NCBI GenBank assembly: GCA_900696495.1
Contig: CAADGI010000014.1
Location: forward strand, 248,001 to 312,000
Origin: an uncultured Alphaproteobacteria bacterium
GTDB lineage: Bacteria; Pseudomonadota; Alphaproteobacteria; Micavibrionales; Micavibrionaceae
Direction: 5' to 3'
DNA length: 64,000 nucleotides
The translations under genes and the position numbers were made by a program. Positions within the stretch are counted from its first letter, which is position 1. Every line of letters begins with the position of its first letter. The notes under the pieces were generated by a model. It saw only the letters and a program-made list of their open reading frames with translations, did not search any database and was not told where the DNA came from. Of the stretch, positions 9,584 to 18,346 are shown piece by piece.

Positions 9584-10468
9584 TTACTTTTTCTCTGAAG
9601 CATAAGCCTGAACTATTTTCCTAACCTGCGCGCCTATGCCTTTGTCATTGATCATATAAGCGATATTGGCCTCGATGAACCCGAGACGTGAGCCGCAATC
9701 ATAATGCTGCCCCTCGAACCGCAAGCCGTGGAAAGGTTGCTTGCCGATCAGTTTCGCCATCGCATCCGTGAGCTGGATCTCGCCGCCGGCGCCGGTTTCA
9801 AAAGCGGAGAGATGATCGAACACGTCCGGCTGCAGGATATAGCGCCCGATGATCGAAAGCGTCGAAGGCGCTTTCTCGGGCGCCGGTTTTTCAACAAGGC
9901 CCTTCACTTTCACGTTCTTTCCGTCGTCGGAGGCAATATCGAGTATCCCGTACTTGGATGTGTCCGCTTTAGGAACGTCCCGGACCGCCACAATGTTCCC
10001 GCCATGCTGCTCATAAGCTTCAACCATCTGTTTCAAACAGCCTTTATCGTGACGCACGATGTCGTCGGGCAGGAGAACTGCAAACGGCTCGTCGCCCACC
10101 AGTTTCTTGGCGCACCAGACGGCATGGCCCAGCCCCAGCGGCCTCGGCTGGCGGGTCAGGAACAGCTTTCCCGCGGGCATCTCGGAATCACGGACTTTTT
10201 CCAGCATGTCCTGCTTGCCGCGGCTCATGAGAACCTGTTCCAGCTCCGGCTGGAAGTCAAAGTGCTCCTCGAGCATTTCCTTATAACGGCCTGTGACAAA
10301 AATGAATTCCTCGATTCCTGCTTCGCGGGCTTCCTCGAACACATGCTGGATCAGGGGCCGGTCATTGATCGGCAGCATTTCTTTCGGCATGACTTTTGTC
10401 GCCGGGAGAAAGCGTGTGCCGAGCCCGGCTACAGGGAAGACTGCTTTTTTAACAGGTTTATAAGCCAT
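9584..10468 (-). CDS. galU: UTP-glucose-1-phosphate uridylyltransferase GalU
   Basis: 294 residues from the ATG at 10468 (MAYKPVKKAVFPVAG), the usual family start; an ATG six codons upstream is also open. The enzyme makes UDP-glucose from UTP and glucose 1-phosphate. The nucleotide-binding loop GLGTRFLPATKVMPKEML is intact, and later family motifs (PRPLGLGHAVWCAK, FAVLLPDDI) are clear. It is transcribed directly ahead of the phosphohexomutase that supplies its substrate. Confidence 0.95.
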   Translation of the reverse strand: MAYKPVKKAVFPVAGLGTRFLPATKVMPKEMLPINDRPLIQHVFEEAREAGIEEFIFVTGRYKEMLEEHFDFQPELEQVLMSRGKQDMLEKVRDSEMPAGKLFLTRQPRPLGLGHAVWCAKKLVGDEPFAVLLPDDIVRHDKGCLKQMVEAYEQHGGNIVAVRDVPKADTSKYGILDIASDDGKNVKVKGLVEKPAPEKAPSTLSIIGRYILQPDVFDHLSAFETGAGGEIQLTDAMAKLIGKQPFHGLRFEGQHYDCGSRLGFIEANIAYMINDKGIGAQVRKIVQAYASEKK

Positions 10469-10514
10469 CGCCCGTATGTCTCGCATTTTTAAGGATTTTT
10501 GGCAAGTAGAGGCC

Positions 10515-10943
10515 CTATTTCAGCAGGGTGTCGCGGGCCTGGTTCAGCTTGGCGGCCATCCAGTCGGACCCTTCACTGTCCGGGTGGACCTTCATCATGA
10601 GCTTCTTGTAGGAATCGGTGATCTGGTCCTTCGTCGCGCCGGGCTCCAGCCCCAAAACTTCAAGCGCCTCTTTTTCGGTCATGATCCCGTCAGGCGAGGG
10701 CGATTGGTCGCCAACCTGTTTGCCGCGCCGGTAGGCGATATAAAAGGGCAGGATGGCACCCGCGAGAGCGAGCGCCGCCGGGAACCGGCCGGTCAGGGCG
10801 AGGACCAGGATCGCGATGCCGATAATGACGGCGAAAACCGAAAGCCCCAGCGCCTTGATCTGTTTCACGTCTGCGGTCAGGAAAAAACGGTACAGGCCGT
10901 AAATGCCGATAATCAGGCCGATGGCGAGAATGAGATAGGGCAT
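10515..10943 (-). CDS. Membrane-anchored J-domain protein
   Basis: 142 residues from the ATG at 10943, preceded by AAGGAAAGCC. Two hydrophobic segments near residues 1-20 and 30-65 anchor it. A C-terminal J-domain (residues 88-142) carries the HPD motif (KVHPDSEGSDW) that stimulates Hsp70 ATPase. The short membrane-plus-J layout resembles Tim14/Pam18-like proteins of alphaproteobacteria rather than full DnaJ. It lies upstream of galU on the same strand. The open frame further upstream runs through a palindromic repeat and is not coding. Confidence 0.85.
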   Translation of the reverse strand: MPYLILAIGLIIGIYGLYRFFLTADVKQIKALGLSVFAVIIGIAILVLALTGRFPAALALAGAILPFYIAYRRGKQVGDQSPSPDGIMTEKEALEVLGLEPGATKDQITDSYKKLMMKVHPDSEGSDWMAAKLNQARDTLLK

Positions 10944-10985
10944 GGCTTTCCTTTCTTTCCAACAATAGCAACACCATTGCCGATT

Positions 10986-11050
10986 GTCATGCCCGCGCAG
11001 GCGGGCATCCGGCAAAGAAAGACCGGACCCCCGCCTTCGCGGGGGTGACA
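10986..11050. repeat. Palindromic element, family A (GTCATGCCCGC type)
   Basis: Two hairpins: GCCCGCGCAGGCGGGC, then CCCCCGCCTTCGCGGGGG, enclosed by GTCAT and GTGACA. It lies in the divergent gap between the J-domain gene and the aminopeptidase. Confidence 0.85.
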
Positions 11051-11080
11051 AGAAAGCAGGGTTACGGTTAAGCTTATTCA

Positions 11081-12835
11081 ATGAAAAATGCCGTTCAAAA
11101 ACTGGTTGATCTGCGCGCCGTTCTTAAAAAACGCGGCCTCGCCGGGTTTATCGTTCCCCGCATCAGCGAATACCAGGGCGAATTCGTCGCCGCCTATGCC
11201 GAGCGCCTCGCATGGCTGACGGGCTTCACTGGTTCCGCGGGCGCGGCGCTGGTGCTGCAAGGCAAGGCCGCGATCATCACCGACGGGCGCTACACCATCC
11301 AGCTCGCGCAGCAGGCCGACAAAAGCCTCTATGAATTCCTGAACAACCCGCAGACCACGTCGGCGAAATGGCTGGCGGAAAATGCGAAAGAGGGCGATGT
11401 CATAGGCTATGATCCATGGCTGATGACCGCGAAGCAGGTTGCCGACTACGCGAAAATCCTCGGCGAGAAGGGCATAAAATTCGAACCCGTCAGCGACAAC
11501 CCGGTCGATGATGTGTGGAAAGACAAGCCCGCTTTTCCCAAAGAAAAAGCCGAAATCTTTCCGGCAGAGTTTGCAGGCGTGGATTCCGCCGCCAAAAGAA
11601 AATCGATCTGCAAAATTCTCAAGGAAAAAAATCTGGATGCCTGCATCATCACCTTGCCGGATTCCCTGATGTGGCTTTTGAATGTACGCGGCAACGACGT
11701 CGAACATACCCCGGTTGTTTTGTCCTTCGGCATTTTACACGCAGACGGGAAGACAGAATGGTTCGTTCACCCGGAGAAAATAACGCCGGAAGTCAAAAAG
11801 CATCTTGGCGCGGATGTTGAAATCGTTGCGCCGGATAAACTTGAGGCGCGATTGAAAGCGCTGGGCCGCGCGGGGCTGGATTTCAGCCGCTCTCCCGTCT
11901 GGTTCAAACAAATCCTTGGCGAGAAGGCCGTAGATTTCAAGGATCCCTGCATCGATCCGAAAGCGATTAAAAATCCCGCCGAGCAGAAAGCCCTGCGCGC
12001 CGCCCACGAGCGCGACGGCGCGGCGCTGGTGAATTTCCTGTGCTGGCTGGATAACAGCAAATCGCCGCTCACCGAGCTCGATGTCGTCGCAAAGCTGGAG
12101 GAATTCAGGAAAAAAGAAAATTCCTATCGCGGTCCGAGTTTTTCAACCATTTCCGGTTGGGCGGCGAACGGCGCGATCGTCCACTATCGCGCCGATGAAA
12201 AAACCAACGCAAAAATCGCGCCGCCCGGCCTGCTGCTGCTCGACAGCGGCGGGCAGTATGTGGACGGCACGACGGATATCACGCGCACCATCGCCATCGG
12301 CAAACCGACCGAAGAAATGCGGGAACATTTCACGCTGGTCCTGAAAGGCCATATCACCGTCGCATCGGCAAAATTTCCCGAGGGCACGAACGGCATAACG
12401 ATCGACGCGCTGGCGCGCGCGCCGCTGCAGGGCGCCGGCCTCGATTACTCGCACGGCACCGGCCACGGCGTCGGCTGTTATCTTTCAGTGCACGAGGAAT
12501 CGGCAAGCCTCTCGATGCGCGGCACCGAACCCCTGAAAGCAGGCATGTTTCTCTCGAACGAACCCGGCTATTACAGGGAAGGCGCTTACGGCATCCGAAC
12601 GGAAAGTTTGGTGTTAGTCGTCGAGGCGGGCAGGGATAAAGAGGGCAAAAAACTTCTCGGCTTTGAAACCTTCAGCCTCGTGCCCATCGACCGCGCGCTG
12701 ATCAAAAAAGAAATGCTGAGCGAGGCCGAGTTGAACTGGCTGAACGCTTACCACGCGCAGGTTCTGAAAATCATCGGCCCGCGTCTCGATAAACCGGTCA
12801 GGGCGTGGCTGGAGCTTCAGGCTGCGCTTCTTTAG
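11081..12835 (+). CDS. pepP: Xaa-Pro aminopeptidase, M24 family
   Basis: 584 residues, the long three-domain form (two creatinase-like N-terminal domains, then a metallopeptidase domain). It removes an N-terminal residue preceding proline. The metal ligands are visible in LLLDSGGQY and TTDITRT (Asp), HGTGHGVG (His), NEPGYY (Glu) and GIRTESL (Glu). No signal peptide, so cytoplasmic. The 3' end overlaps the convergent gene by 38 bases. No strong ribosome site precedes the ATG. Confidence 0.93.
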   Translation: MKNAVQKLVDLRAVLKKRGLAGFIVPRISEYQGEFVAAYAERLAWLTGFTGSAGAALVLQGKAAIITDGRYTIQLAQQADKSLYEFLNNPQTTSAKWLAENAKEGDVIGYDPWLMTAKQVADYAKILGEKGIKFEPVSDNPVDDVWKDKPAFPKEKAEIFPAEFAGVDSAAKRKSICKILKEKNLDACIITLPDSLMWLLNVRGNDVEHTPVVLSFGILHADGKTEWFVHPEKITPEVKKHLGADVEIVAPDKLEARLKALGRAGLDFSRSPVWFKQILGEKAVDFKDPCIDPKAIKNPAEQKALRAAHERDGAALVNFLCWLDNSKSPLTELDVVAKLEEFRKKENSYRGPSFSTISGWAANGAIVHYRADEKTNAKIAPPGLLLLDSGGQYVDGTTDITRTIAIGKPTEEMREHFTLVLKGHITVASAKFPEGTNGITIDALARAPLQGAGLDYSHGTGHGVGCYLSVHEESASLSMRGTEPLKAGMFLSNEPGYYREGAYGIRTESLVLVVEAGRDKEGKKLLGFETFSLVPIDRALIKKEMLSEAELNWLNAYHAQVLKIIGPRLDKPVRAWLELQAALL

Positions 12836-14108
12836 GCGCCGGCGACAGATTGATCGCCGGTTTCGGGTCCGACTCCTTTTGACCGGGTCTCAGCTTCGAA
12901 GGAACGGCCGGCTGGTCTTCGGGGCGCGTCGTGTCGATCGGCGCGGGAACGTCCGCGGTCGGCGTTGCAGGCTGCACCGCTTCATGCATCTTGTCGGGCT
13001 GGAAATTCACGAAGCTCATCAGATTGGAGACAAGGCTCGAGGTGAAAAGCGCGTTCGATGTCATCGTTTCCATGACGATCATGTTCTTCCCCAGGTGATA
13101 GGACCGCAGGCGCACGTTTGAAATATAGGGAAGGTTTTTCGGCGGCTTGATCGGGTACGTCGTCTCCATGAACGGGTATTTAAGCATCCCTTCTTCTTTC
13201 GGGTCGCCGATGCCTTTCGCGAAACGGATTCCCTTGGTGGCGGAGCGGTATTTGTTGATATGACGCTTGGTCAAAATTTCCTGTATGGCGGGAAAATCCA
13301 GGTCGGTATTGAACTTGTATCCGTAAACATTGAAATACACGTTTTCATTACGGACGGGATCGTGGAAAACCGCCGCGACGATTTCATTTTTGTCGTCCCA
13401 CGAGGCCTTGGGCGGGTCCGTGAAATAAGGCGGCGCTTTCTCGCCCGGGTACAGCATGGTGAACATCCCGGTCGGCGATTCCATCGTCAGCCATTTCTCG
13501 CGCACCCTGCCTTTGACGACTGAAACGCCCGGATCGAAGATCAGCGTATCCATGAAATCACGCGTCGCGAAGGAATTCATCAAATCGTCGGAGCCGATGA
13601 TGATCTGCTGCAGGCGCGTGTCGTCGCCGTAAAGGATGCGCGCGCGGATCGTCTGCTGGCCGAATTCCTTGTCTTTATAGCTGATCATGATGTCGCCGCC
13701 CCAGTGGCCGTTATAGCCCTCGGTGTCTTGGTGTTTCACCACGCCTTCGAACTGCGAATAATAATTGATGTAGTTCTGGAACTCCTCGTTCAGCAACTGG
13801 CCGACATTGTCGGCCGTCAGCGGCGGGCCGAAGGTCTGGTCGAATTTGACGATGTAGCTTTTCATCGTGTTCTGGTAGGGACGCTGGTCGATCAGCACCG
13901 ACGTTTCCTCGCTGTGCACGGCAAGACCGTCATCGACCAGAAACTGGGTCGAGGAGCTTTTAAGCCCTTCCGGCATGCGGACCTGGTAAACGCCCGACGG
14001 CGAGGTAAAGGTCATCCAGTCTTCGGCCTCGGCGAAGCTTAAGGGGACTGCTACCGCGAAAGACAATGTAAACAGGCCGAGCAGGGAGCGTTTTATGCCG
14101 TGGGTCAT
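12798..14108 (-). CDS. Exported protein of unknown function with internal duplication
   Basis: 436 residues from the ATG at 14108, chosen for AGAGGTAACG before it. A signal peptide is clear (KRSLLGLFTLSFAVAVPLSF, cleavage probably after AEA). Two related modules follow: one begins WMTFTSPSGVYQVRMP near residue 30, the other WLTMESPTGMFTMLYP near residue 208. The last 60 residues are rich in Pro, Ala and Lys and look disordered. I do not recognise the family. It is convergent with the aminopeptidase gene and follows rpsU on the same strand, separated by a terminator. Confidence 0.8.
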   Translation of the reverse strand: MTHGIKRSLLGLFTLSFAVAVPLSFAEAEDWMTFTSPSGVYQVRMPEGLKSSSTQFLVDDGLAVHSEETSVLIDQRPYQNTMKSYIVKFDQTFGPPLTADNVGQLLNEEFQNYINYYSQFEGVVKHQDTEGYNGHWGGDIMISYKDKEFGQQTIRARILYGDDTRLQQIIIGSDDLMNSFATRDFMDTLIFDPGVSVVKGRVREKWLTMESPTGMFTMLYPGEKAPPYFTDPPKASWDDKNEIVAAVFHDPVRNENVYFNVYGYKFNTDLDFPAIQEILTKRHINKYRSATKGIRFAKGIGDPKEEGMLKYPFMETTYPIKPPKNLPYISNVRLRSYHLGKNMIVMETMTSNALFTSSLVSNLMSFVNFQPDKMHEAVQPATPTADVPAPIDTTRPEDQPAVPSKLRPGQKESDPKPAINLSPAPKEAQPEAPATP

Positions 14109-14164
14109 CGTTACCTCTATGAAAAGCACCGTCCTTCCAGCTTAGCAGAATTCCGGGCATGAAA

Positions 14165-14194
14165 AAAACCGCCAGTAATTATACGGGCGGTTTT
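14165..14194 (-). terminator. Intrinsic terminator of rpsU
   Basis: AAAACCGCC and GGCGGTTTT form a 9-base stem with a 12-base loop, and a run of seven T follows on the minus strand. It lies 40 bases after rpsU. Confidence 0.75.
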
Positions 14195-14233
14195 CTTAAT
14201 ACTTGCGGAGTTTATTGGCTCCCAAATTGGCTC

Positions 14234-14440
14234 CTAGAAGCCGTCGCGCTCTTTCTTCTTGCGTTCAAGCTTGCGCCAGCGACGGACCGCTTCGGACTTC
14301 TCGCGGGCCTTGCGCTCGGAAGGTTTTTCATAACTTTTACGAAGCTTCATTTCGCGGAAAAGGCCTTCGCGCTGCATCTTTTTCTTAAGGGCGCGCAGGG
14401 CCTGATCGACGTTGTTATCTCTTACGTTTACTGTGACCAC
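14234..14440 (-). CDS. rpsU: Small ribosomal subunit protein bS21
   Basis: 68 residues with the family sequence throughout: [20 protein letters not shown] at the start, then a very basic helical tail ([15 protein letters not shown]). It binds 16S rRNA in the 30S platform and helps initiation. Translation starts at GTG 14440, with AAGGAG about 11 bases upstream. A strong terminator follows at 14165. Confidence 0.97.
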   Translation of the reverse strand: MVTVNVRDNNVDQALRALKKKMQREGLFREMKLRKSYEKPSERKAREKSEAVRRWRKLERKKKERDGF

Positions 14441-14560
14441 GGGGGATCAACTCCTTTCAGGGTTTAAAAACCCGACATTCCTAGCCTTCCGGGCAGGGGA
14501 AGGCAAGGAAAAACTGAAAAAACGGCCTGAATTGTGCTTTTTCCGGCGTCTTAAGGCGCT

Positions 14561-14589
14561 AACGGTCCTGAAAGCCGGCTAGGACCGTT
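14561..14589 (-). terminator. Hairpin after the 92-residue gene
   Basis: AACGGTCCT and AGGACCGTT make a perfect 9-base stem with an 11-base loop just after the stop at 14595. No T-run follows, so its action as a terminator is uncertain. Confidence 0.45.
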
Positions 14590-14594
14590 AAGCA

Positions 14595-14873
14595 TCAATC
14601 CATGCCGGAAGGGGATGGTGATTTCAATTCGCTTATCGCCATTTTTACCGTGGCCCTTTTTTTCACCTCGGAGTCAGTAGTGCATAAAAGGACAAAGTTA
14701 GCTCTTGCGTGGTAGAGGGCAGGCCCGCTTTTGTTTATTAAAAAATTAGCCGCTTCCCAGAGATCGGGACGCTCGCGATGCTGATAGATGAAATCGTAGA
14801 AATTGTCCGAGCTTTCAAAACCGGGGTACTCGCACGTTTCTTTTTTTAGTTCTTCTTTTCTTTGCTTACTCAT
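14595..14873 (-). CDS. Small protein of unknown function (92 residues)
   Basis: The ATG has a perfect AAGGAGTTGTT leader, which supports it as a real gene. The protein is soluble, charged and probably helical, with a Lys/Glu-rich start. Residues 38-85 (LWEAANFLINKSG onward) align loosely with residues 33-80 of the 137-residue protein just upstream (FWPMAEARIKKAS onward), so the two may be diverged copies. Function is unknown. Confidence 0.65.
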   Translation of the reverse strand: MSKQRKEELKKETCEYPGFESSDNFYDFIYQHRERPDLWEAANFLINKSGPALYHARANFVLLCTTDSEVKKRATVKMAISELKSPSPSGMD

Positions 14874-14897
14874 AACAACTCCTTACGCAGTGATTTT

Positions 14898-15311
14898 TTA
14901 GAAAATATCGCATTCATACGTTATGACAGGACCCGTGGCGCGTCTGGAGGTTCTGCCGCCGCGTCTGAAAAATTGCTGCAAGGCGGGCTGCACGGCTCTC
15001 ACAAGTTGGTCTCCGTTGGGACATGCCTTCAATTCCTGAACGATAGCTTTGGCAGCTTCATCCACGGTGTCAGAAGTAACTTCTGTACTCTTAAAAACAA
15101 GCTCGGCCGCTTTTATTTGCAGTTCAAGATCGTGGCTCTGCTCGACGATAGCCATGGCCATGCCGGTGCGATACTGCACGCTTGCCTTTTTAATCCGCGC
15201 TTCGGCCATTGGCCAGAAACCGGGATCGGTGGCATCGGTAAGGGTATTGGCGCACACGGTTTGATAAAATTCGATCGGATCGACGGCGCCTTCATATTGT
15301 TTTCTACGCAT
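14898..15311 (-). CDS. Protein of unknown function (137 residues)
   Basis: A soluble, probably helical protein with a basic Arg/Gly-rich region near residues 118-128 (FFRRGGRTSRR). Its start lies right against the terminator of yejF and has GAGG a few bases upstream. It lies 24 bases ahead of the 92-residue gene on the same strand and shares a loosely similar stretch with it. I recognise no family. Confidence 0.65.
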   Translation of the reverse strand: MRRKQYEGAVDPIEFYQTVCANTLTDATDPGFWPMAEARIKKASVQYRTGMAMAIVEQSHDLELQIKAAELVFKSTEVTSDTVDEAAKAIVQELKACPNGDQLVRAVQPALQQFFRRGGRTSRRATGPVITYECDIF

Positions 15312-15340
15312 AAAAGCCTCTTTTTTATTAGAGGCCTTTT
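15312..15340 (-). terminator. Terminator of yejF
   Basis: GGCCTC and GAGGC pair around an A-rich loop, followed by TTTTAT on the minus strand, between the end of yejF and the 137-residue gene. Confidence 0.6.
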
Positions 15341-15376
15341 ATAAGGCGCCGGTCTGTAATATGTCAATAAAAGAAA

Positions 15377-16993
15377 TCAGGCCGCTTTTACAGCCTTTAA
15401 ATTAAGCGCAGCCTCGAGCAGGGCGCGGGTATAGGGCTCTTTCGGGGCGGCGAAAATCTCCGCCGCCGGGCCGGATTCAACGACCATGCCGTTCTTCATA
15501 ACGATCAGGTCATGCGCCATCGCGCGGACGACGCGGAGGTCATGGCTGATGAACATATAGGCGAGGTTATGCTTCTCCTGCAGTTCGCGCAGCAGATCGA
15601 CGATCTGCGCCTGCACGGAAACATCGAGCGCGGAAGTCGGCTCGTCGAGCACGACGAATTTGGGCTGCAGCACCATCGCGCGCGCGATCGCCACGCGTTG
15701 CCGCTGGCCGCCGGAAAATTCATGCGGGTAGCGGTGGCGCGTCGCCGGGTCCATATGCACGGATTCCAGCGCGCCGATCACGAGTTGCTCGCGTTCGCTG
15801 GCCGAAAGTTTTTTGCGGTGGACGAGCAGGCCCTCACCGATGATCTGGCCGATCGACATGCGCGGGGAAAGCGACCCGAACGGATCCTGGAACACGATCT
15901 GCATGTCCTCGCGCAGCGGCTTCATCTGCCCGCGGCCGTATTTTGAAATATCCCGCCCGTCGAAAATGATTTCGCCCTGCGCGTTCAGGAGGCGCAGCAA
16001 TCCCAATCCCAATGTCGTTTTGCCCGAGCCGGACTCGCCGACCACGCCGACCGTCTGCCCTTGCCGCACCGTGATCGAAATATCATCGACCGCCTTGACC
16101 CATTCCTGCGTCTGGCCGAAGAAATCTTTCTTCAGCGGGAAATGGATTTTGACATGACTGCCTTTTAAAACCACCGGCGCGCCGAGATTGGTCTTTATCG
16201 CTTCGCCGCGCGGCTGCGCCGAGAGCAACATCTTCGTATAAGGGTGCTCCGGATTCGCAAACAGCGGTTTCGCCGCTTTCTGCTCGACGATTTTTCCCTT
16301 CTGCATGACGCAGACATAATCGGCCATTTTCTCGACAATCGATAAATCATGCGTGATTAGCAGCAGCGCCATGTTAAGGCGCTTCTTGAGATCGTTCAGC
16401 AATTCAAGAATCTGCGCCTGCACCGTGACATCGAGTGCCGTTGTCGGCTCGTCAGCGATCAGCAGTTCCGGATTGTTCGCCAGCGCCATCGCGATCATTA
16501 CGCGCTGCCTCTGTCCGCCGGAGAGTTCATGCGGATAGGCATCGAGCCGGTTTTTCAAACCTGATAAACCGACGAGATCGAGAAGCTCGAGAATTCTTTT
16601 CTTCGCATCCTTGCGCTTCATGTTCTGGTGCAGGAACAGAACTTCGCCGATCTGTTTTTCAATCGTGTGCAGCGGGTTGAGCGCGCTCTGCGGCTCCTGG
16701 AAAATCATGCCGATCTGCTCGCCGCGGATGTTGCGCATGAAGGAATTCTCCTTGCCGATCAGTTCCTCGCCGTTGAATTTGATCGAGCCCGCCGGGTGCG
16801 ACGCGCGCGGGTAGGGCAGGAGCTGCATGACCGAGAGCGCCGTCACCGATTTCCCTGAGCCGGACTCGCCCACCAGCGCCACGGTCTGGCCTTTTTCGAT
16901 GTTGAACGAGACATTATCGACCGCCCGGAAGACCCCTTCGGACGTACTGAAATCGACGCAAAGCCCCGAAATGTTCAGAAGATGCTGATTCAT
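15377..16993 (-). CDS. yejF: Peptide ABC transporter ATPase with two ATP-binding domains, YejF type
   Basis: 538 residues holding two complete ATPase domains. Each has a Walker A motif (GESGSGKS near residue 41, GESGSGKT near 313), a signature (LSGGQRQR, FSGGQRQR) and a Walker B (LLIADEPTTALD, FVVLDEPTSALD). This fused layout is that of YejF, which powers uptake of oligopeptides and microcin C with the YejB/YejE permeases and YejA binding protein. Those partners are at 29263-35513, so the operon is split. Downstream is a terminator; upstream is a divergent unknown gene pair. Confidence 0.92.
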   Translation of the reverse strand: MNQHLLNISGLCVDFSTSEGVFRAVDNVSFNIEKGQTVALVGESGSGKSVTALSVMQLLPYPRASHPAGSIKFNGEELIGKENSFMRNIRGEQIGMIFQEPQSALNPLHTIEKQIGEVLFLHQNMKRKDAKKRILELLDLVGLSGLKNRLDAYPHELSGGQRQRVMIAMALANNPELLIADEPTTALDVTVQAQILELLNDLKKRLNMALLLITHDLSIVEKMADYVCVMQKGKIVEQKAAKPLFANPEHPYTKMLLSAQPRGEAIKTNLGAPVVLKGSHVKIHFPLKKDFFGQTQEWVKAVDDISITVRQGQTVGVVGESGSGKTTLGLGLLRLLNAQGEIIFDGRDISKYGRGQMKPLREDMQIVFQDPFGSLSPRMSIGQIIGEGLLVHRKKLSASEREQLVIGALESVHMDPATRHRYPHEFSGGQRQRVAIARAMVLQPKFVVLDEPTSALDVSVQAQIVDLLRELQEKHNLAYMFISHDLRVVRAMAHDLIVMKNGMVVESGPAAEIFAAPKEPYTRALLEAALNLKAVKAA

Positions 16994-17072
16994 AAGGGGA
17001 TTTTAATGTATATTTTTCAGGACTCCTACAGACATTTGTTGCATATTCCATCGGGATGGGTATATTGTCATA

Positions 17073-17666
17073 ATGAAAAATCTGGGTAAATTCACTTTTG
17101 GTGTAAAGCGTCTTTTCGGTTTCGCGTCAAAGCAGGAAATTTCTGCGCAGGATGCTGCGGATCTTCAGGAGCTATCCGAAAATTTTTTGAAAGCCTTGTC
17201 CAGAAAGGGTTATAGGGGGCCCTCAGCCACGATTGAAAACATCAACGAGATTTATATTCACCCGGTTCATCCTAAAGTTTTGACAATAGAAACCAATCTT
17301 CGCAATCCGGGCGGAATTTGGATTCCAGTCACCATCGATTTCATGGAAAGCGCATGGGGCAGTACGAGACTCAAACGCGCGGTCGAGTTACTGGGTTTTA
17401 ATCTTGTTTCCACCGTAAAAAGCCCGATTCTTGTCGGTCTGAATCCAAGGAATTTTTCCGTTACCAAAACCGGGCGACAGTCAGGGCCGAAACAGGATAT
17501 TTACGCAGCTTCCTGGCACCCCGACTTTTCTATGGAAGTGGTGATGGTCGACGCTCCTCATAAATGGTGTGCGAAAGAAGCTTTGAAAGTTGGCCGTGAT
17601 GCGCCTGCGGCAAGTGAAGCGGTCATCGAGGCGCCGCAGTCAGCCAGGATGGAGTTGACGCAATGA
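17073..17666 (+). CDS. Protein of unknown function, first of a paralogous pair
   Basis: 197 residues, soluble, no signal peptide or membrane segment. The motif LVGLNPRNFSV near residue 120, followed by a Tyr-containing strand, recurs in the next gene as [11 protein letters not shown]. Its last codons overlap the start of that gene by four bases (ATGA), so the two are translationally coupled. I recognise no family. The likely role is as a pair of related subunits, which is inference. Confidence 0.7.
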   Translation: MKNLGKFTFGVKRLFGFASKQEISAQDAADLQELSENFLKALSRKGYRGPSATIENINEIYIHPVHPKVLTIETNLRNPGGIWIPVTIDFMESAWGSTRLKRAVELLGFNLVSTVKSPILVGLNPRNFSVTKTGRQSGPKQDIYAASWHPDFSMEVVMVDAPHKWCAKEALKVGRDAPAASEAVIEAPQSARMELTQ

Positions 17667-18346
17667 TCGCGCTGAAAAAAATTTTCAACTATCCGTTCAC
17701 TGTAACTACGGATGAAGCCAACGCTGCGGTTAAAGTCGACCGCGATGCCATTATGAATTGGCTCGACCAACATAAAATCGACATTAACAATGTTATAAAA
17801 TTATATATCGCCGAGAAAAAACTCGAAAGACTGCGCGCCGCTGAAGCGCCGATGGCTGTTCCGCCGCGGATCGTGATCCGTATGGATGCGCAAAATTCCT
17901 ATAAAGAAAAAGAAATCGATTTTTTCGGCGGATGGTTCAACACATTGCAGGCCGCGTTTGAGGATATAACAGAGATTGATGTGGGTTTTGCCAGCGGTTT
18001 GGAAAAAAGGCTGAAGCACACAATCGAGGCGATGAGTTTCGTGGAGCTGGAACTGGCAAATGGTCAACATGTCGGTTTCAATCCCCGTAAATTCACTGTT
18101 TTGGAAAGGGAAGCCGGGTCCATCAACAGGTATATTTACAGCCATGTCGCGGATGAAAAAGGATTCACAACTGCCGTGAAGGGCTATTACAAGGATATTC
18201 AAAAGAGTTTCGACGATTATAAAATGTTGATGGCTTCAGCGGAAGCTTACAGAGAGAAAGTGCGGCAGGAACGCTGGGGCGGCAAGCTGACGCCGCATGT
18301 TAATCCGTATCTCAAAGCTTCAAAAACTGATAGACAGCCGCAGTAA
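17663..18346 (+). CDS. Protein of unknown function, second of a paralogous pair
   Basis: 227 residues, coupled to the gene before it and with GGAG eight bases before its ATG. It shares the GFNPRKFTV block and the following IYSHV strand with that gene. The first 60 residues are helical and charged, the last 45 are Tyr/Lys/Arg-rich. The 3' end overlaps that of argH by 35 bases on the opposite strand. Function unknown. Confidence 0.7.
   Translation: MIALKKIFNYPFTVTTDEANAAVKVDRDAIMNWLDQHKIDINNVIKLYIAEKKLERLRAAEAPMAVPPRIVIRMDAQNSYKEKEIDFFGGWFNTLQAAFEDITEIDVGFASGLEKRLKHTIEAMSFVELELANGQHVGFNPRKFTVLEREAGSINRYIYSHVADEKGFTTAVKGYYKDIQKSFDDYKMLMASAEAYREKVRQERWGGKLTPHVNPYLKASKTDRQPQ

Noticed and set aside
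14213-14236. Direct repeat ATTGGCTCC twice at the end of rpsU, as an integrase attachment site
   Set aside because: Only nine bases long, no tRNA and no integrase gene nearby.
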